Assembly (NCBI GenBank): GCA_022842065.1 | Contig: JALHQH010000016.1 | Location: forward strand, 152,453-216,452 | DNA length: 64,000 bases | Source of the DNA: Caldilineaceae bacterium | GTDB lineage: Bacteria > Chloroflexota > Anaerolineae > Caldilineales > Caldilineaceae | Reading direction: 5' to 3' | Shown here: in pieces, positions 20,001 to 26,471 of the stretch | How the letters are laid out: the number at the start of each line of letters is the position of its first letter | Numbering within the stretch: position 1 is the first letter of the stretch | Made by a program: the position numbers and the translations under genes | Notes under the pieces: model-generated | Told to the model about the DNA's origin: nothing | What the model saw: the letters and a program-made list of their open reading frames with translations, nothing else | Databases searched by the model: none

Positions 20001-20376
20001 ACTGCTGCCCGGTGAGAAGGTTGACCGTTATCGCTTTATGAGCTTCTTCCTGGAAAACAACACCGACCATTGGCACGATTTTTTTGACGAAGTCGTCGAT
20101 CCCGAATGGTTGAACAGTAATGATGAAGAAGCCCGTGCCCTGCGCGAAACTCGCAATGCTCGCCCGAACAAAGTCTGGCGCGTGCTGCATCGTGTCACCT
20201 ATGTCGAGCGCCCCTCCCTAATGGGCTTCGGTCGCCAGATTCCCAATATCACGTCCACGGTCACTACTTTGCAACAGTTGCGGGCACAGGTCAAAGAGCT
20301 GACTGGCCGTTTGGGCCTGTTACAAGATGAAGTTAGTGCCAAGTTGGATCAAATCTTGAGTAAACTACCCAAATAA
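11044..20376 (+). CDS. Giant multidomain LamG / beta-trefoil protein
   Basis: The protein has 3110 residues from ATG 11044, which has CGGAAG upstream; an earlier TTG at 10987 is less likely. Order: unrecognised N-terminus; two short beta modules (about 398-461, 481-540) with GDxVxI and YxV words; LamG-like domain 1 (541-680, resuming about 866-975) interrupted by a ricin-B-like beta-trefoil (about 703-845); coiled coil (1128-1186) interrupted by a second trefoil-like insert (about 1190-1340); LamG 2 (about 1500-1725); four closely similar tandem LamG units (about 1738, 1915, 2092, 2272, to 2445); an unrecognised C-terminal part with Gly-rich beta segments and a coiled coil (about 2790-2862). 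No signal peptide, lipobox or LPXTG is visible. Carbohydrate or glycoprotein binding is likely from the folds; the role is unknown. Confidence 0.85.
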   Translation: MLLAKPNIKYINTVTHESKVLIVASVVEASGTKLIYTIKQDGFEDSALQNPNDSGWEDFKALELPDDSVGDPSVAEQESQNFTDTSGNYLIRSVYKSADLTAAAPVQLVSHNGYVYLFRQSTRGTLLVDRFVLDGMTNSLNPTLEVRYRRSRQRYKPIKAMKINSGGQMEAIDALDFRDMQNLPFYEPTTEIGPKLLNGLLDGWFGVVVNPTQEVEGYRWHFFVYNAPSQRIDTLTLHSGDEQIFTLLNSTLASIDDLTNAVTYARVPGIIQQKITLQDSQGQPLLVNNGLAAIKYDVQYEEQTVTGPQLLRDASKIMLAVPTDAGIATLSFAIADDGTLAQIAPNVQNTLMRSSQSEVLLPLTVLDNLRAVGDTQPAPSGTIVGMSQSTDDATVEKVRVQVADADHAALAQLSRGDVIKLANTTSYNGLYQVASVADNNAFTINAAFTYGEVGDWEKVETEDTGLIFDGMITGYQKVGAGLLQVNALNHGLETGDWVQIVDSPDLAGEYPILAQDANSFTVQRLWVNGDAINLKLESRKRRGLVFDGKNDWIEVPLNAPLTLTTGFALEAWVKLNSAQNQTILATVPDAPYTQGGISRGWQAMLGVNNGKFSFAFVPLNLPGSAPQRLDSPTPATLNQWVHVACALDDKVLRLLENGVVVATLPVATLDKAALDAYTAWLTQVRAEVKQQEATTALHALPAQHPANYDRGRLVVRTSSKALSGELGTTLVLAAANEQTEQQWRIEGGRPAGAQGATTTFAIYNLATQLVLDNSGKQVAWQNLDSQLWLLDSTGDGYFQLRSQQNNLVVTEREGELSLQAALPANAPTFGQQQWWFEALGEGKINLIRTIQKLLEANQPRAGTGISFNTSTLTLAGQISAADVNKAVKTPQLLLQGQLAEVRLWNNGRSDQDILNNMHLRLTGREVGLMGDWPLGGVSVDEEDKHQVFDFSVAANQGIVHGAPYGGGMMLARTLRDKVTLAAKYSSDELFAVRTVTYVESFEFRTDSRVDPQNADGKGGAIFKPSIWGQMSRSAETRQTIPPFQPDFQFEALADGWHRASCRFLPQGVRLVRCFEIADVKGNWQTLEIRRNKIQYTSSVVTFSQIESTAQIPSLVNPLTGLSDPIATVRQIERGEQEEAALVTRQKELEALLAAWKDDTAARSRLAELTAQAEDLKGQIALLEAAYNQLVISPLGYWFKIGTNTVAPIRYIHPDLHKLGGDLSTKLWEIYSDSPFDGYLWKVESFGNEVRIRNKLYTDYLLCLLSSLEHPQEGYVAAAPSEDTTAARDWKLEEVEGGRFRMFNVAFQKYIFSSGVILDWDTWRCGLTEAAEQSGTIWEFEKTDQELETLADQRAELERLKEALKPIQNEIDQLNAALGAAASQKTQWEQELQQIKDQLVIIRQRISQLTTSYLNLVVSLNTTAQAMPNLPGQADPQGLKVQAALLPFAQAASRLHALESCTGHVALTYLDQWGQLHQTRYDTAYDADGKGEEWLADTYRAALVLNGNRPALTLPTRIFSTVSTQITIEFWAKGGSNLPQALTFLGATDGQNNSCLRIQLPNEKGDIVWEAGTKPDSGAIDRLTQPAAARLYRERWTHWAFVKDSAKGEMKIYVNGRLWYANNPKEKDGVTLKQPISPITRAALAGLPGDSSTWQGQLAEVRIWNVALAERELEANSRLLLQGNEPGLMVYYPLNEAQGDLARDVTGQGRHLTVAGCSWAACSAPIGRLHDYFELLENPTQFDGQNTYIQLPRLNLDCSEGLTLEALVRFDAATSHSPIIDLGNGSVSENIRLTKVGTNLAFMIVNKVNGNSQLSYLEAPNVLPLNEWVYIVATIQKSGLAALYVNGSAKASGQMSLPVTTLRTSNFIGKSDQQGDLLFQGEMKFVRLYESALSAAEIGDYAQQHAVGQELLNVATLFDGKTKFVQLPALNKDFSQGFTVEALVYFDEFQSWSRIIDLGNGPGSQNILLANEVTTNNLSLMVINNGQQYLLKAQNALPKGEWVYVAATIQADGTAKLYINGAEKASGQMALPITVTRNQCYVGKSNWNNDALFKGQMNFVRLWNQALSPLEIARAAQQYCYSEPACPFPLLNTYTQFDGKTKFVQLPEMNVDFSQGLTIVAHVRFDAFNAWARIIDFANGRGDQDVKTMQDIVLMMDGATSGIYWTVINNGQSYSIHATNAIPQGEWVYVAVTIQKNGMASLYVNGVEKVSGQMALPLTTLRRFNYIGKSNWTPKDALFQGQMNFVHLWNRALSPVEILHIAQKQRLLPLLNTYTQFDGNSTFVQLPAMNADLSEGLTIEAHVRFDEFQHWSRIIDLGNGPGGQNILLANEGTTNNLTFYIFKDDQRYQIIAQNILSKGEWVYVAATIQTDGTAKLYVNGVERASGQMALPVTVLRTLCYVGKSNWAGNALFKGQMDFVRLWRTVLDPTEIWRNAQTYNPRPLHTSALFTGTEYSRVMVDAQQRKDAMMMHTLIWATDEGVRLLDQQRIEALDLKWIGNAQIKPTLIGYMEGAPPVPSENLTQEDKYNSAASVELVQSSDVNYSWTREENIGLGASIEAFMGAKSITLVGGGFLAEMFTSAEESELKGGGSRDFTYHWQQASTVGASHSLSQRDRLELRGNQELEANFPVLGKRFIPKNVGYALVTSGLADIFVSKLRRTGRMVGYQVLPVDGVPLDVNTITFLINPAYTMAGSLDGMTGTQATSQRFFRQVPDMRAQYGSLYPASYLRLAEAYRLKADIERQDQRHQAYFNQFNSRLLDEASLARQIGSDDDTPVSVNLPTSDSGVSNSALEEIDKKIAAKEDELATLQKATPVDQAAVDHCKAEWDGLQAERLRLLQQQQADERDAGAARQREIKSAYSDLSTRAHATATFDGWQRNMENLQVRAGKRNIVNTYVWDGDGGLHVEEQQFASTVQHSIGGSFEMDLGVGGEMKLVFAKGLFEGKFMAHVTLTQTMTKTEADSRGMELRVDLSGVESRGITDYNDYPLLPGEKVDRYRFMSFFLENNTDHWHDFFDEVVDPEWLNSNDEEARALRETRNARPNKVWRVLHRVTYVERPSLMGFGRQIPNITSTVTTLQQLRAQVKELTGRLGLLQDEVSAKLDQILSKLPK
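14605..15070 (+). other. AT-rich insert encoding a trefoil-like domain inside the giant gene
   Basis: The stretch encodes a single QxW-like domain (WKLEEVEGGRFRMFNVAF) between two halves of a coiled coil. Base composition differs sharply from the gene: the line 14761-14820 has 18 G/C of 60 while 15361-15420 has 44 of 60. The reading frame is intact through it, which suggests a domain acquired by recombination. Confidence 0.7.
16255..18380 (+). repeat. Four tandem LamG coding repeats, about 530-540 bp each
   Basis: Units begin near 16255, 16789, 17317 and 17857, each opening with an FDGxxxxxQLP motif and containing GEWVY or NEWVY, LYxNG, ASGQM or VSGQM, and GKS. Spacing is about 534, 528 and 540 bp. 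The DNA itself is well conserved between units, so recent duplication or gene conversion is likely. Confidence 0.85.
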
Positions 20377-20387
20377 GAGCAAGATGT

Positions 20388-20460
20388 AAGGCCATTGGAA
20401 CAAAAATGGAATAAAAAGGGGGCAACTCTAAAGTTGCCCCCTTTTTATTCCAATGGCCTT
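20388..20460. terminator. Bidirectional intrinsic terminator, nested stem
   Basis: Inner stem 20408-20427/20432-20451 pairs perfectly over 20 bp with a 4-nt loop; its GGGGGCAACT arm is followed by CCCCCTTTTTATT, and the other strand also ends in a T run. Outer arms 20388-20400/20448-20460 add a perfect 13-bp pairing that overlaps the inner stem. It separates the convergent giant gene and monooxygenase gene. Confidence 0.9.
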
Positions 20461-20476
20461 TGTATATAAATATGGT

Positions 20477-21721
20477 TCACGCCACCATCGCGGCTAATTT
20501 GAGACTATCGACCAAGGCCGCCCGCCGCATGAAGCTCTTGGCCTTTTCCGGGTCTTCGGCGGCGCGGCGTAACTCATCAAGATTGCGCTGCCGCACAAGC
20601 GGGTCGCGCTCTTCCATGATCTGTTTATTCCGAATCGTCTGCGCCTGTACGTAATCGATTTGCGCCTTACGCCGCTGCCGGCTGTAGCGATCCAGTAGAT
20701 CCTCATCGGCTTCGCCGCGCAGCACCTTGACTAATTTTTCACAAAGATTGATGGCGTCATGAATCCCACCATTCATGCCGATGCCCCCAATCGGATTGTT
20801 CAGATGAGCAGCATCGCCAATCAAGATCGCTCGCTCCTTACGAAAGGTAGCGGCGACGCGCTGGTGGACACTATAGCCTTTGACAGAGTCAAGCTCAAAC
20901 TCTCCTTGCCGTGCGAAGAATTTTTGGAGGCGCTGCTGCACCGCCTCGGGCTTAAGCGCATCTTCTATGCTTTCACCGGCCCGCGTTTGAAAGAAACCAC
21001 GCCAGATGCCAGAGGGGTGTTCTCCCTTGGCTTTGAACACTGCATACCACTCATTTGGATCAGAGAAGTAGTTCCGGTAGGCAAGCGTTGGCTCGTTTTT
21101 GAGAAAATCATGATGGGTTGCGATTTTGATAAAGTGTTCGGGGTAGGTAAATCCTTCAAAGGGGATGTTAGCCGATCTGCGTACGATACTGTGCGCACCA
21201 TCTGCCCCCACCAGATAGGTACACTCGTAGCGTTCTGGGCCGTCTGGACTATCAGCGTGTACGACCACGCTGTCGCTCTTAAATTCGATGTCGGTGACCC
21301 GACGCAAGAAGCGCACATCGAAATCGCACCCATCATGAAATTGCTCAATAATGTAGCGGGTGAGCTTGTACTGTTCGTATTGGAATACATACGGGAAACG
21401 CAATTCATCCTTTAGCTGGCCAAGGTCAAACTCGGCCACCAATTCCCCACTCACCAGATCGTGATATTGGTACTTTGGCGCCTGAAGTCCGAATGGGAGA
21501 ATTTGCTCGGCAATACCAAGCGCGTCGAGCATTGCGCTGGTTGGTGGATGAATACTGACAGCTCGTTGGTCTTCAATCGGCTCTGCTTCCATTTCAAGGA
21601 CTGTAACTTTGATCCCCGCACGATAAAGTGCCAACGCGCAGACTATACCAACCGGCCCGGCACCAATGATAATCACAGGTTTTTGCAAGCGTGCAGAGGA
21701 AAGCGTTTTTTCCTTTTGCAT
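20477..21721 (-). CDS. FAD-dependent monooxygenase, PheA/TfdB/MhpA-like
   Basis: This flavoprotein hydroxylase of 414 residues uses NAD(P)H and oxygen, typically to hydroxylate an aromatic ring. Visible are the FAD GxGxxG strand (VIIGAGPVGIVCALAL), the DG motif (GADGAHSIVRR) and the GD motif (IGDAAHLNNPIGGIGMNGG). It lacks the C-terminal thioredoxin-like domain of phenol hydroxylases. GGGAGG lies upstream of the ATG. It is the last gene of the minus-strand cluster and may tailor that cluster's product. The exact substrate is unknown. Confidence 0.9.
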   Translation of the reverse strand: MQKEKTLSSARLQKPVIIIGAGPVGIVCALALYRAGIKVTVLEMEAEPIEDQRAVSIHPPTSAMLDALGIAEQILPFGLQAPKYQYHDLVSGELVAEFDLGQLKDELRFPYVFQYEQYKLTRYIIEQFHDGCDFDVRFLRRVTDIEFKSDSVVVHADSPDGPERYECTYLVGADGAHSIVRRSANIPFEGFTYPEHFIKIATHHDFLKNEPTLAYRNYFSDPNEWYAVFKAKGEHPSGIWRGFFQTRAGESIEDALKPEAVQQRLQKFFARQGEFELDSVKGYSVHQRVAATFRKERAILIGDAAHLNNPIGGIGMNGGIHDAINLCEKLVKVLRGEADEDLLDRYSRQRRKAQIDYVQAQTIRNKQIMEERDPLVRQRNLDELRRAAEDPEKAKSFMRRAALVDSLKLAAMVA

Positions 21722-21748
21722 TGATTTTTCCTCCCGAAAAACTCAAAC

Positions 21749-24043
21749 TTAGATGGCAACCAATTTTGGCTGCACAGGTGGATGTATACGACTGCTCGTG
21801 TTAGGCAAGGGCTGGTTGTCTTCCTTTGTCTCATCCGGCAACTGGGCAGCCAATCGCCGCTCCCTAAATACTGGCAGCATGGCTGCGCTGACCCCACCAG
21901 CGTAGGCAAACTGGTTGAGGATGACTGTGTTGAGAACCGTGAAATGGAAAAAGAGCGCACCCCCCATGCCGATCAGCATGGGGATCAAGACGGCGCTGAG
22001 ACAAAGATTGGTGTTCCGATGAAAGTCACGCGCCAACTCGAACAATTGCGGCAACTGTTGCAAGCTTTCATCCATTAGAATTGCCTGGGCTGTATCGGTG
22101 GCAACAGTGGATGCCCCGCGCAATGAGATCGAAACCTGTGCCTTTTTCAGGGCGATGGCATCATTGATACCATCACCGATATAACAGACAAATTTCCCTT
22201 GGGTTTGTAACTGGGCAATCAGGTCGGCTTTGTGCTCAGGCAAGGTCTGCGCAAAGTAATGGTCGATGCCAAGCTCCTGCGCCAGTTTGCGTGTGGGTGC
22301 TTCATGGTCGCCGGAGATAATATACAGGGTGCGGATTTTACCTTGACGGCGTAATTGCTCGATCACCGCTTTGGCTTCCGAACGCACAGTGGGCGCAAGC
22401 TCAATTGCACCCATTGCCTGCTGACCGACGGCTACAAAGACCAGCGAATGCCCTTGTTGATGACAGAGAGTCTGATATGCTTCCAAATGAGGCGGTAGCG
22501 TAATGCCTTCGCTCTCAAGAAGACGACTGCTGCCGACTAATACCCGTTGTTGCTCAATGATCACTGTCAGACCGTAGCCCACTTTGTATTCGGCCCCTTC
22601 AACCACTGGCAGGATAAGCTGGCGGTCGGTAGCAGCTTGCCGAATCGCCCGCGCAATTGGATGGGTTTGGCGCTGTTCAGCAGCGGCGGCATAGGCCAGG
22701 ACGCTGACTTCATTATACCCACCACAGGGGTGAACGCTCACGATATGCGGTTGTTCTTCCGTCAATGTGCCAGTTTTGTCAAAGACCAGGGTGTCCACTT
22801 GGTTTAACAAATCGAGGGTGCGCCCATCCTTGATCAAGATTAAGTGTTTCGCGGCACGGTTAAGGAAATTGAGCGCACTCAACGGCGTAATGACACTGAG
22901 CTTAATCTTAAAATGGGAATCGACAATGGCCAACGCACTGGCAGGGCCAATCCAGGGTAAGGCGGCGACACCCAGCAGCAAGGTAGGGACAACGGTCTGA
23001 TTTGACCATTTTTCAGAACGTAATTGGGTAAGTGACTTGGCATCAACGGTGCGATTAAGAATTTGGCCGATCTTGGCTGCGGTCGTCGCTTGGCCGGTTT
23101 TTTCCACCCGCAACTGAACACACCCAGCCAGCACCACGGTCGAGGCAAAGACCAAGTCGCCAATCCCCCGCTCCACGGGCTGCGCTTCGCCGGTGAGAAT
23201 GTGTTGGTCCACCGTGGCAACACCATAGATGATTGTGCCGTCGGCCGGAATCACCTCACCAGCTTGGAGGATCACAATATCATCGATTTCCAGTGCTTCG
23301 AATGATTTTTCGCATTCCACGCCATCTACCAACACCCAGACTGTCGTGGGGTGTTGACGAAAGACATCGATCATGCTCTTCTGCGAATCATCTTTGATGC
23401 GCAACATGAGGTTATTGGAAAGTCGCACCAGAAATGCACTCAACGATGCTGCGAAAAACAACCCTTGCGCCGTGCAGCCAACTACTGTAATCGTGACCAG
23501 GGTGTCGGGAGTCACCCTCTTCTGTTTTAAGTTGCGCCAGGTGCGAAGATGGACATCACGTGAGCTGTAGATGTAAAGCGGTGCTGCCAACAGACCGAGC
23601 GGCCCATAAACCAGGCCGCCCAGTGCCGCCAAAGCGAGCGCAGTGGAAGAAGGCAGCATGCTCTGGCTTGCTTTCTGTTTCGCTGCTTTGTTAGCCTGGA
23701 CATCGGCTGCCGATGAGATGTCGGCCAGTTGACGCTCACGCGTATCGCCCAGCAGCGGTTCGAGCGTTTTAACGATGTTGCTTTGAAAGGCTGAATACAG
23801 TTCGGATAGTTCGTCTACGATTTGGGAATATACAGTCCGTGCCCTCTCCCCTGTGTCCCGATTCTGTACTGGCTGCTTGTTTAAGGCGCTTTGGCATTGG
23901 GGATCTGCTTTGTGTAATGCAACAACAAGGGGCTGGGGGTGCGCAGAACGCAATCGGCTGCGGATTTGCGCACTGATGCCGTTGAATTGGTCTTGCCGAT
24001 TCAACTTTGCTTGTGGATTGAGCGCGAAAATTGAGAGTGTCAT
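21749..24043 (-). CDS. P1B-like P-type ATPase without the CPC motif
   Basis: The 764-residue protein has actuator LTGE (283-286), phosphorylation site DKTGTLT (Asp422), the nucleotide-domain THPIA typical of heavy-metal P1B pumps, and the hinge GDGINDAIALKKA. Where P1B pumps carry CPC in the membrane helix before the DKTGT domain, this protein reads HFKIKLSVITPLSAL (about 377-391), with no cysteine. There is no N-terminal heavy-metal-associated domain; instead there is a 120-residue polar region. It is therefore either a pump with another substrate or a protein no longer transporting metal. It sits between the sulfotransferase and monooxygenase genes. Confidence 0.85.
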   Translation of the reverse strand: MTLSIFALNPQAKLNRQDQFNGISAQIRSRLRSAHPQPLVVALHKADPQCQSALNKQPVQNRDTGERARTVYSQIVDELSELYSAFQSNIVKTLEPLLGDTRERQLADISSAADVQANKAAKQKASQSMLPSSTALALAALGGLVYGPLGLLAAPLYIYSSRDVHLRTWRNLKQKRVTPDTLVTITVVGCTAQGLFFAASLSAFLVRLSNNLMLRIKDDSQKSMIDVFRQHPTTVWVLVDGVECEKSFEALEIDDIVILQAGEVIPADGTIIYGVATVDQHILTGEAQPVERGIGDLVFASTVVLAGCVQLRVEKTGQATTAAKIGQILNRTVDAKSLTQLRSEKWSNQTVVPTLLLGVAALPWIGPASALAIVDSHFKIKLSVITPLSALNFLNRAAKHLILIKDGRTLDLLNQVDTLVFDKTGTLTEEQPHIVSVHPCGGYNEVSVLAYAAAAEQRQTHPIARAIRQAATDRQLILPVVEGAEYKVGYGLTVIIEQQRVLVGSSRLLESEGITLPPHLEAYQTLCHQQGHSLVFVAVGQQAMGAIELAPTVRSEAKAVIEQLRRQGKIRTLYIISGDHEAPTRKLAQELGIDHYFAQTLPEHKADLIAQLQTQGKFVCYIGDGINDAIALKKAQVSISLRGASTVATDTAQAILMDESLQQLPQLFELARDFHRNTNLCLSAVLIPMLIGMGGALFFHFTVLNTVILNQFAYAGGVSAAMLPVFRERRLAAQLPDETKEDNQPLPNTSSRIHPPVQPKLVAI

Positions 24044-24072
24044 AGTTTGCTTTTCATTCTCCTGCCTGACTT

Positions 24073-24966
24073 TTACGGCAACACCCCGCCCCGATCACAC
24101 CAGGCGCGCAAGGCTAGATCAGGAATCAGTTGCTCGTGCAGAGCTTGTACACGCCGTTCCTCTTCAGGGGATAATAACATCTTATGTTCCCCGATTCCAC
24201 CTGTGCGTGTCAAACTGCCGCTTTGGAAGCGACTATAGCGACTGGTTACGGTTACGATGTCAAACTTGTTTGTATTGGCGCGCATCCACTCAAAACTGCA
24301 TTTTTCCAAAATATTAGGCCATTGTGCTGACGACGGCGTTAGGTTGAGAAAATCGGCAATGCGGTGGATATTGCCGATCATATCGCGCTTGAGATCGGCA
24401 TAGTGCAAGAGGAGGACATTGGGGGCATGGCGATAAGGCAACCAACCATTGGCAAATCGCCAATACCATTGATGGGCCAAAAAATGATCAACACTGTCCG
24501 CCAGTGAACTGTAGGGTGCGACCCGTTCACCCCAAACTGCCCGATGCTCCTGGGTTGTATTCTGCCAAAAAAAGTAGTACGAGATCAGGGTGTCTTTGGG
24601 GTTGCGGATCGAAATCAGATATTTCATGTCCGAGCGGTAGGGGAGTGTAGGCGGCGTAGTATGGGTCTTAAAGATGCGAAAAGGATACTTGTGAAAAACA
24701 CCTTTCTCCCACACCGCCAACCGCTCCTGATCCGGTTGACCAGGATAATCGGGGAAATCAAGTGATGGACATTCATCCGTTAGACACGCAAAGGTGTCAT
24801 CCCCGCCCGTGCGTAATTGATGGACAATATTCAAAAGCCAAGTTGTGCCTTGCTTCATACCTACAGAGATCATGACATCACTGGGTTGCCAATCGATCTG
24901 TGAAAAAATCGTACGCGAAATATAGGGATCACCGTTGAGCGGTTGTGTAGAAAGTGTTTGATTCAT
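24073..24966 (-). CDS. Sulfotransferase family protein
   Basis: The protein (297 residues) is predicted to move a sulfo group from PAPS to a hydroxyl or amine. The 5'-phosphosulfate loop appears as SVGMKQGTTWLLNIV (about 35-49), and the 3'-phosphate region as YLISIRNPKDTLISYYFF; the C-terminal RTGGIGEHK fits the family's RKGxxGDWK motif. AAGGAG lies five bases before the ATG. It resembles the cytosolic type that acts on small molecules. In this cluster it probably sulfates the product of the PLP and flavin enzymes, which is an inference. Confidence 0.9.
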   Translation of the reverse strand: MNQTLSTQPLNGDPYISRTIFSQIDWQPSDVMISVGMKQGTTWLLNIVHQLRTGGDDTFACLTDECPSLDFPDYPGQPDQERLAVWEKGVFHKYPFRIFKTHTTPPTLPYRSDMKYLISIRNPKDTLISYYFFWQNTTQEHRAVWGERVAPYSSLADSVDHFLAHQWYWRFANGWLPYRHAPNVLLLHYADLKRDMIGNIHRIADFLNLTPSSAQWPNILEKCSFEWMRANTNKFDIVTVTSRYSRFQSGSLTRTGGIGEHKMLLSPEEERRVQALHEQLIPDLALRAWCDRGGVLP

Positions 24967-24997
24967 GGCTTCTCCTTATGCTAGGCTATCCGCAGCA

Positions 24998-26344
24998 CTA
25001 GCAAGCAGGTGCTTGGACAAACTCATTGCCTATTCTGTTATACCAACGGATGCCTGCCGATAAAGGCGCCGGTGGACGGTCACTGCCTGTGAGGTTGACC
25101 ATGACCGTTTCTTTTGTGGGGAAGTTACCAGTGCGCACCAATTTGATCAGGGCAGCCAACGCTGTTGCGGATGAGAAACAGGGCGAGATGCCCTCACATT
25201 CCTCGACCATGCGCCTCGCCTCGCGGATCTGCGCTTCACTGACAGCAGCAAAAGCTCCTTTGCTCTCGAGTACGATTTTTCGGATGTAAGGGTAGGTGCG
25301 GGTCGGGTCGCCGCGTAAAATCGCTTGGGCAATCCCCTGGGGCATGGCAACGATATGTTCCGGGCGGATCCCTTCTGAATTTTCCGCAGCAGCCCGCACC
25401 ATGGGGGCGCAGCTTTCTTGTTGGGCACATAACAATTTGGGTAGCCGGTCAATCTGTTTTAAACCCACTAGCTCCTTGGCTCCTTTATACGTTCCGAAGA
25501 CCCCCATCGCGCTGGATGTAGCCTGGATGTACCAATCGATCGGTTTTGGTGTCTGATCACATGCCTCAAAATAGGCTGTTTTTAACCCCTCGCGCCGGCC
25601 CACGTTAAAAAAGCCACGCTCAGAAACCAACCCATGCTGCTTAGCATAAACACCGGCAAAGTTAAAGGCATCCACAAAGCTGGCATCACGCAAAACATGA
25701 TGGACGACTTGCTCGTGATCTGTATACCAAACTCGATCGGCAAAATCTTGAGCCGTAAAGATGTGGACACGCATGTCTGGGTGATGGGTAATCGCATAGG
25801 CATAGGACGATGAACTATTCCCAGTCGATGACGTGCAAAACTCTCTCACCCCTTGCTCCCACAAGTAGGGCAAAGCAACCGCTGCCATTCGGTCCTTGGT
25901 TGTGCCAGTGGGGTGAACGGTTTCGTTCTTTAGATAGAGATCTGGCATACCGAGGAGCTTGCCAAGTAACTTGGCATGGATCAGGGGGGAGTAGACGACA
26001 TTCGTAGGTAACAAACGGGCGGGGTCTTGAATGGGCAGCAGATCGGCAAACCGCACATAGGGGTTTGTTGAAGCGTATAGTTTTGCCCGGCTCAAATCAT
26101 AACGCACATCAATCATGCCGTTACAGTGATCACAAGCTGTTTGGTAGCTTGACGAAAAGGTCTTTCCGCAATGAACACAGTAGTGTTCGATCAAGGATTT
26201 TTTGCCAGTAGGAGATTGCGCAAGGGTGGCGCGTTGCGTGCGGACGCGAGTGTGCGATAGTCTATTCGACGCAATGGCAGGTGGGGGAGCTGGCGCAGTG
26301 TTTTCAGGTGTTGTTACAGTATTTGTCATGATATTCATCTTCAT
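24998..26344 (-). CDS. Threonine-synthase-like PLP enzyme with N-terminal zinc ribbon
   Basis: A fold-type II PLP enzyme of about 448 residues. A low-complexity N-terminus is followed by a CVHCGK/CDHCNG zinc ribbon and the PLP lysine in PTGTTKDRMAA; the phosphate-loop region has TSSTGNSSSSYA. Relatives catalyse beta or gamma replacement, including threonine synthase and archaeal cysteate synthase. Next to a sulfotransferase gene a role with a sulfur-containing amino acid is thinkable but unproven. The frame is open to 26512; starts at 26344, 26338 or 26329 are all plausible and none has a strong ribosome site. Confidence 0.85.
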   Translation of the reverse strand: MKMNIMTNTVTTPENTAPAPPPAIASNRLSHTRVRTQRATLAQSPTGKKSLIEHYCVHCGKTFSSSYQTACDHCNGMIDVRYDLSRAKLYASTNPYVRFADLLPIQDPARLLPTNVVYSPLIHAKLLGKLLGMPDLYLKNETVHPTGTTKDRMAAVALPYLWEQGVREFCTSSTGNSSSSYAYAITHHPDMRVHIFTAQDFADRVWYTDHEQVVHHVLRDASFVDAFNFAGVYAKQHGLVSERGFFNVGRREGLKTAYFEACDQTPKPIDWYIQATSSAMGVFGTYKGAKELVGLKQIDRLPKLLCAQQESCAPMVRAAAENSEGIRPEHIVAMPQGIAQAILRGDPTRTYPYIRKIVLESKGAFAAVSEAQIREARRMVEECEGISPCFSSATALAALIKLVRTGNFPTKETVMVNLTGSDRPPAPLSAGIRWYNRIGNEFVQAPAC

Positions 26345-26372
26345 AGATTGTTTGACTTCACAATTCGAGGTC

Positions 26373-26395
26373 GTGCATGATTTCTCATCATGCAC
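26373..26395 (-). promoter_or_regulatory. Hairpin upstream of the PLP-enzyme gene
   Basis: Perfect 8-bp arms GTGCATGA/TCATGCAC with a 7-nt loop lie about 30 nt before the preferred start. It could be an operator or a leader hairpin. It lies inside the longer open frame if the gene starts at 26512. Confidence 0.3.
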
Positions 26396-26471
26396 CTGTT
26401 CACTCGACCCCATATATTTGATGTAAAATAGATGTGAAATAGAAATAAAACGGTAATGTATAAAATAATAG

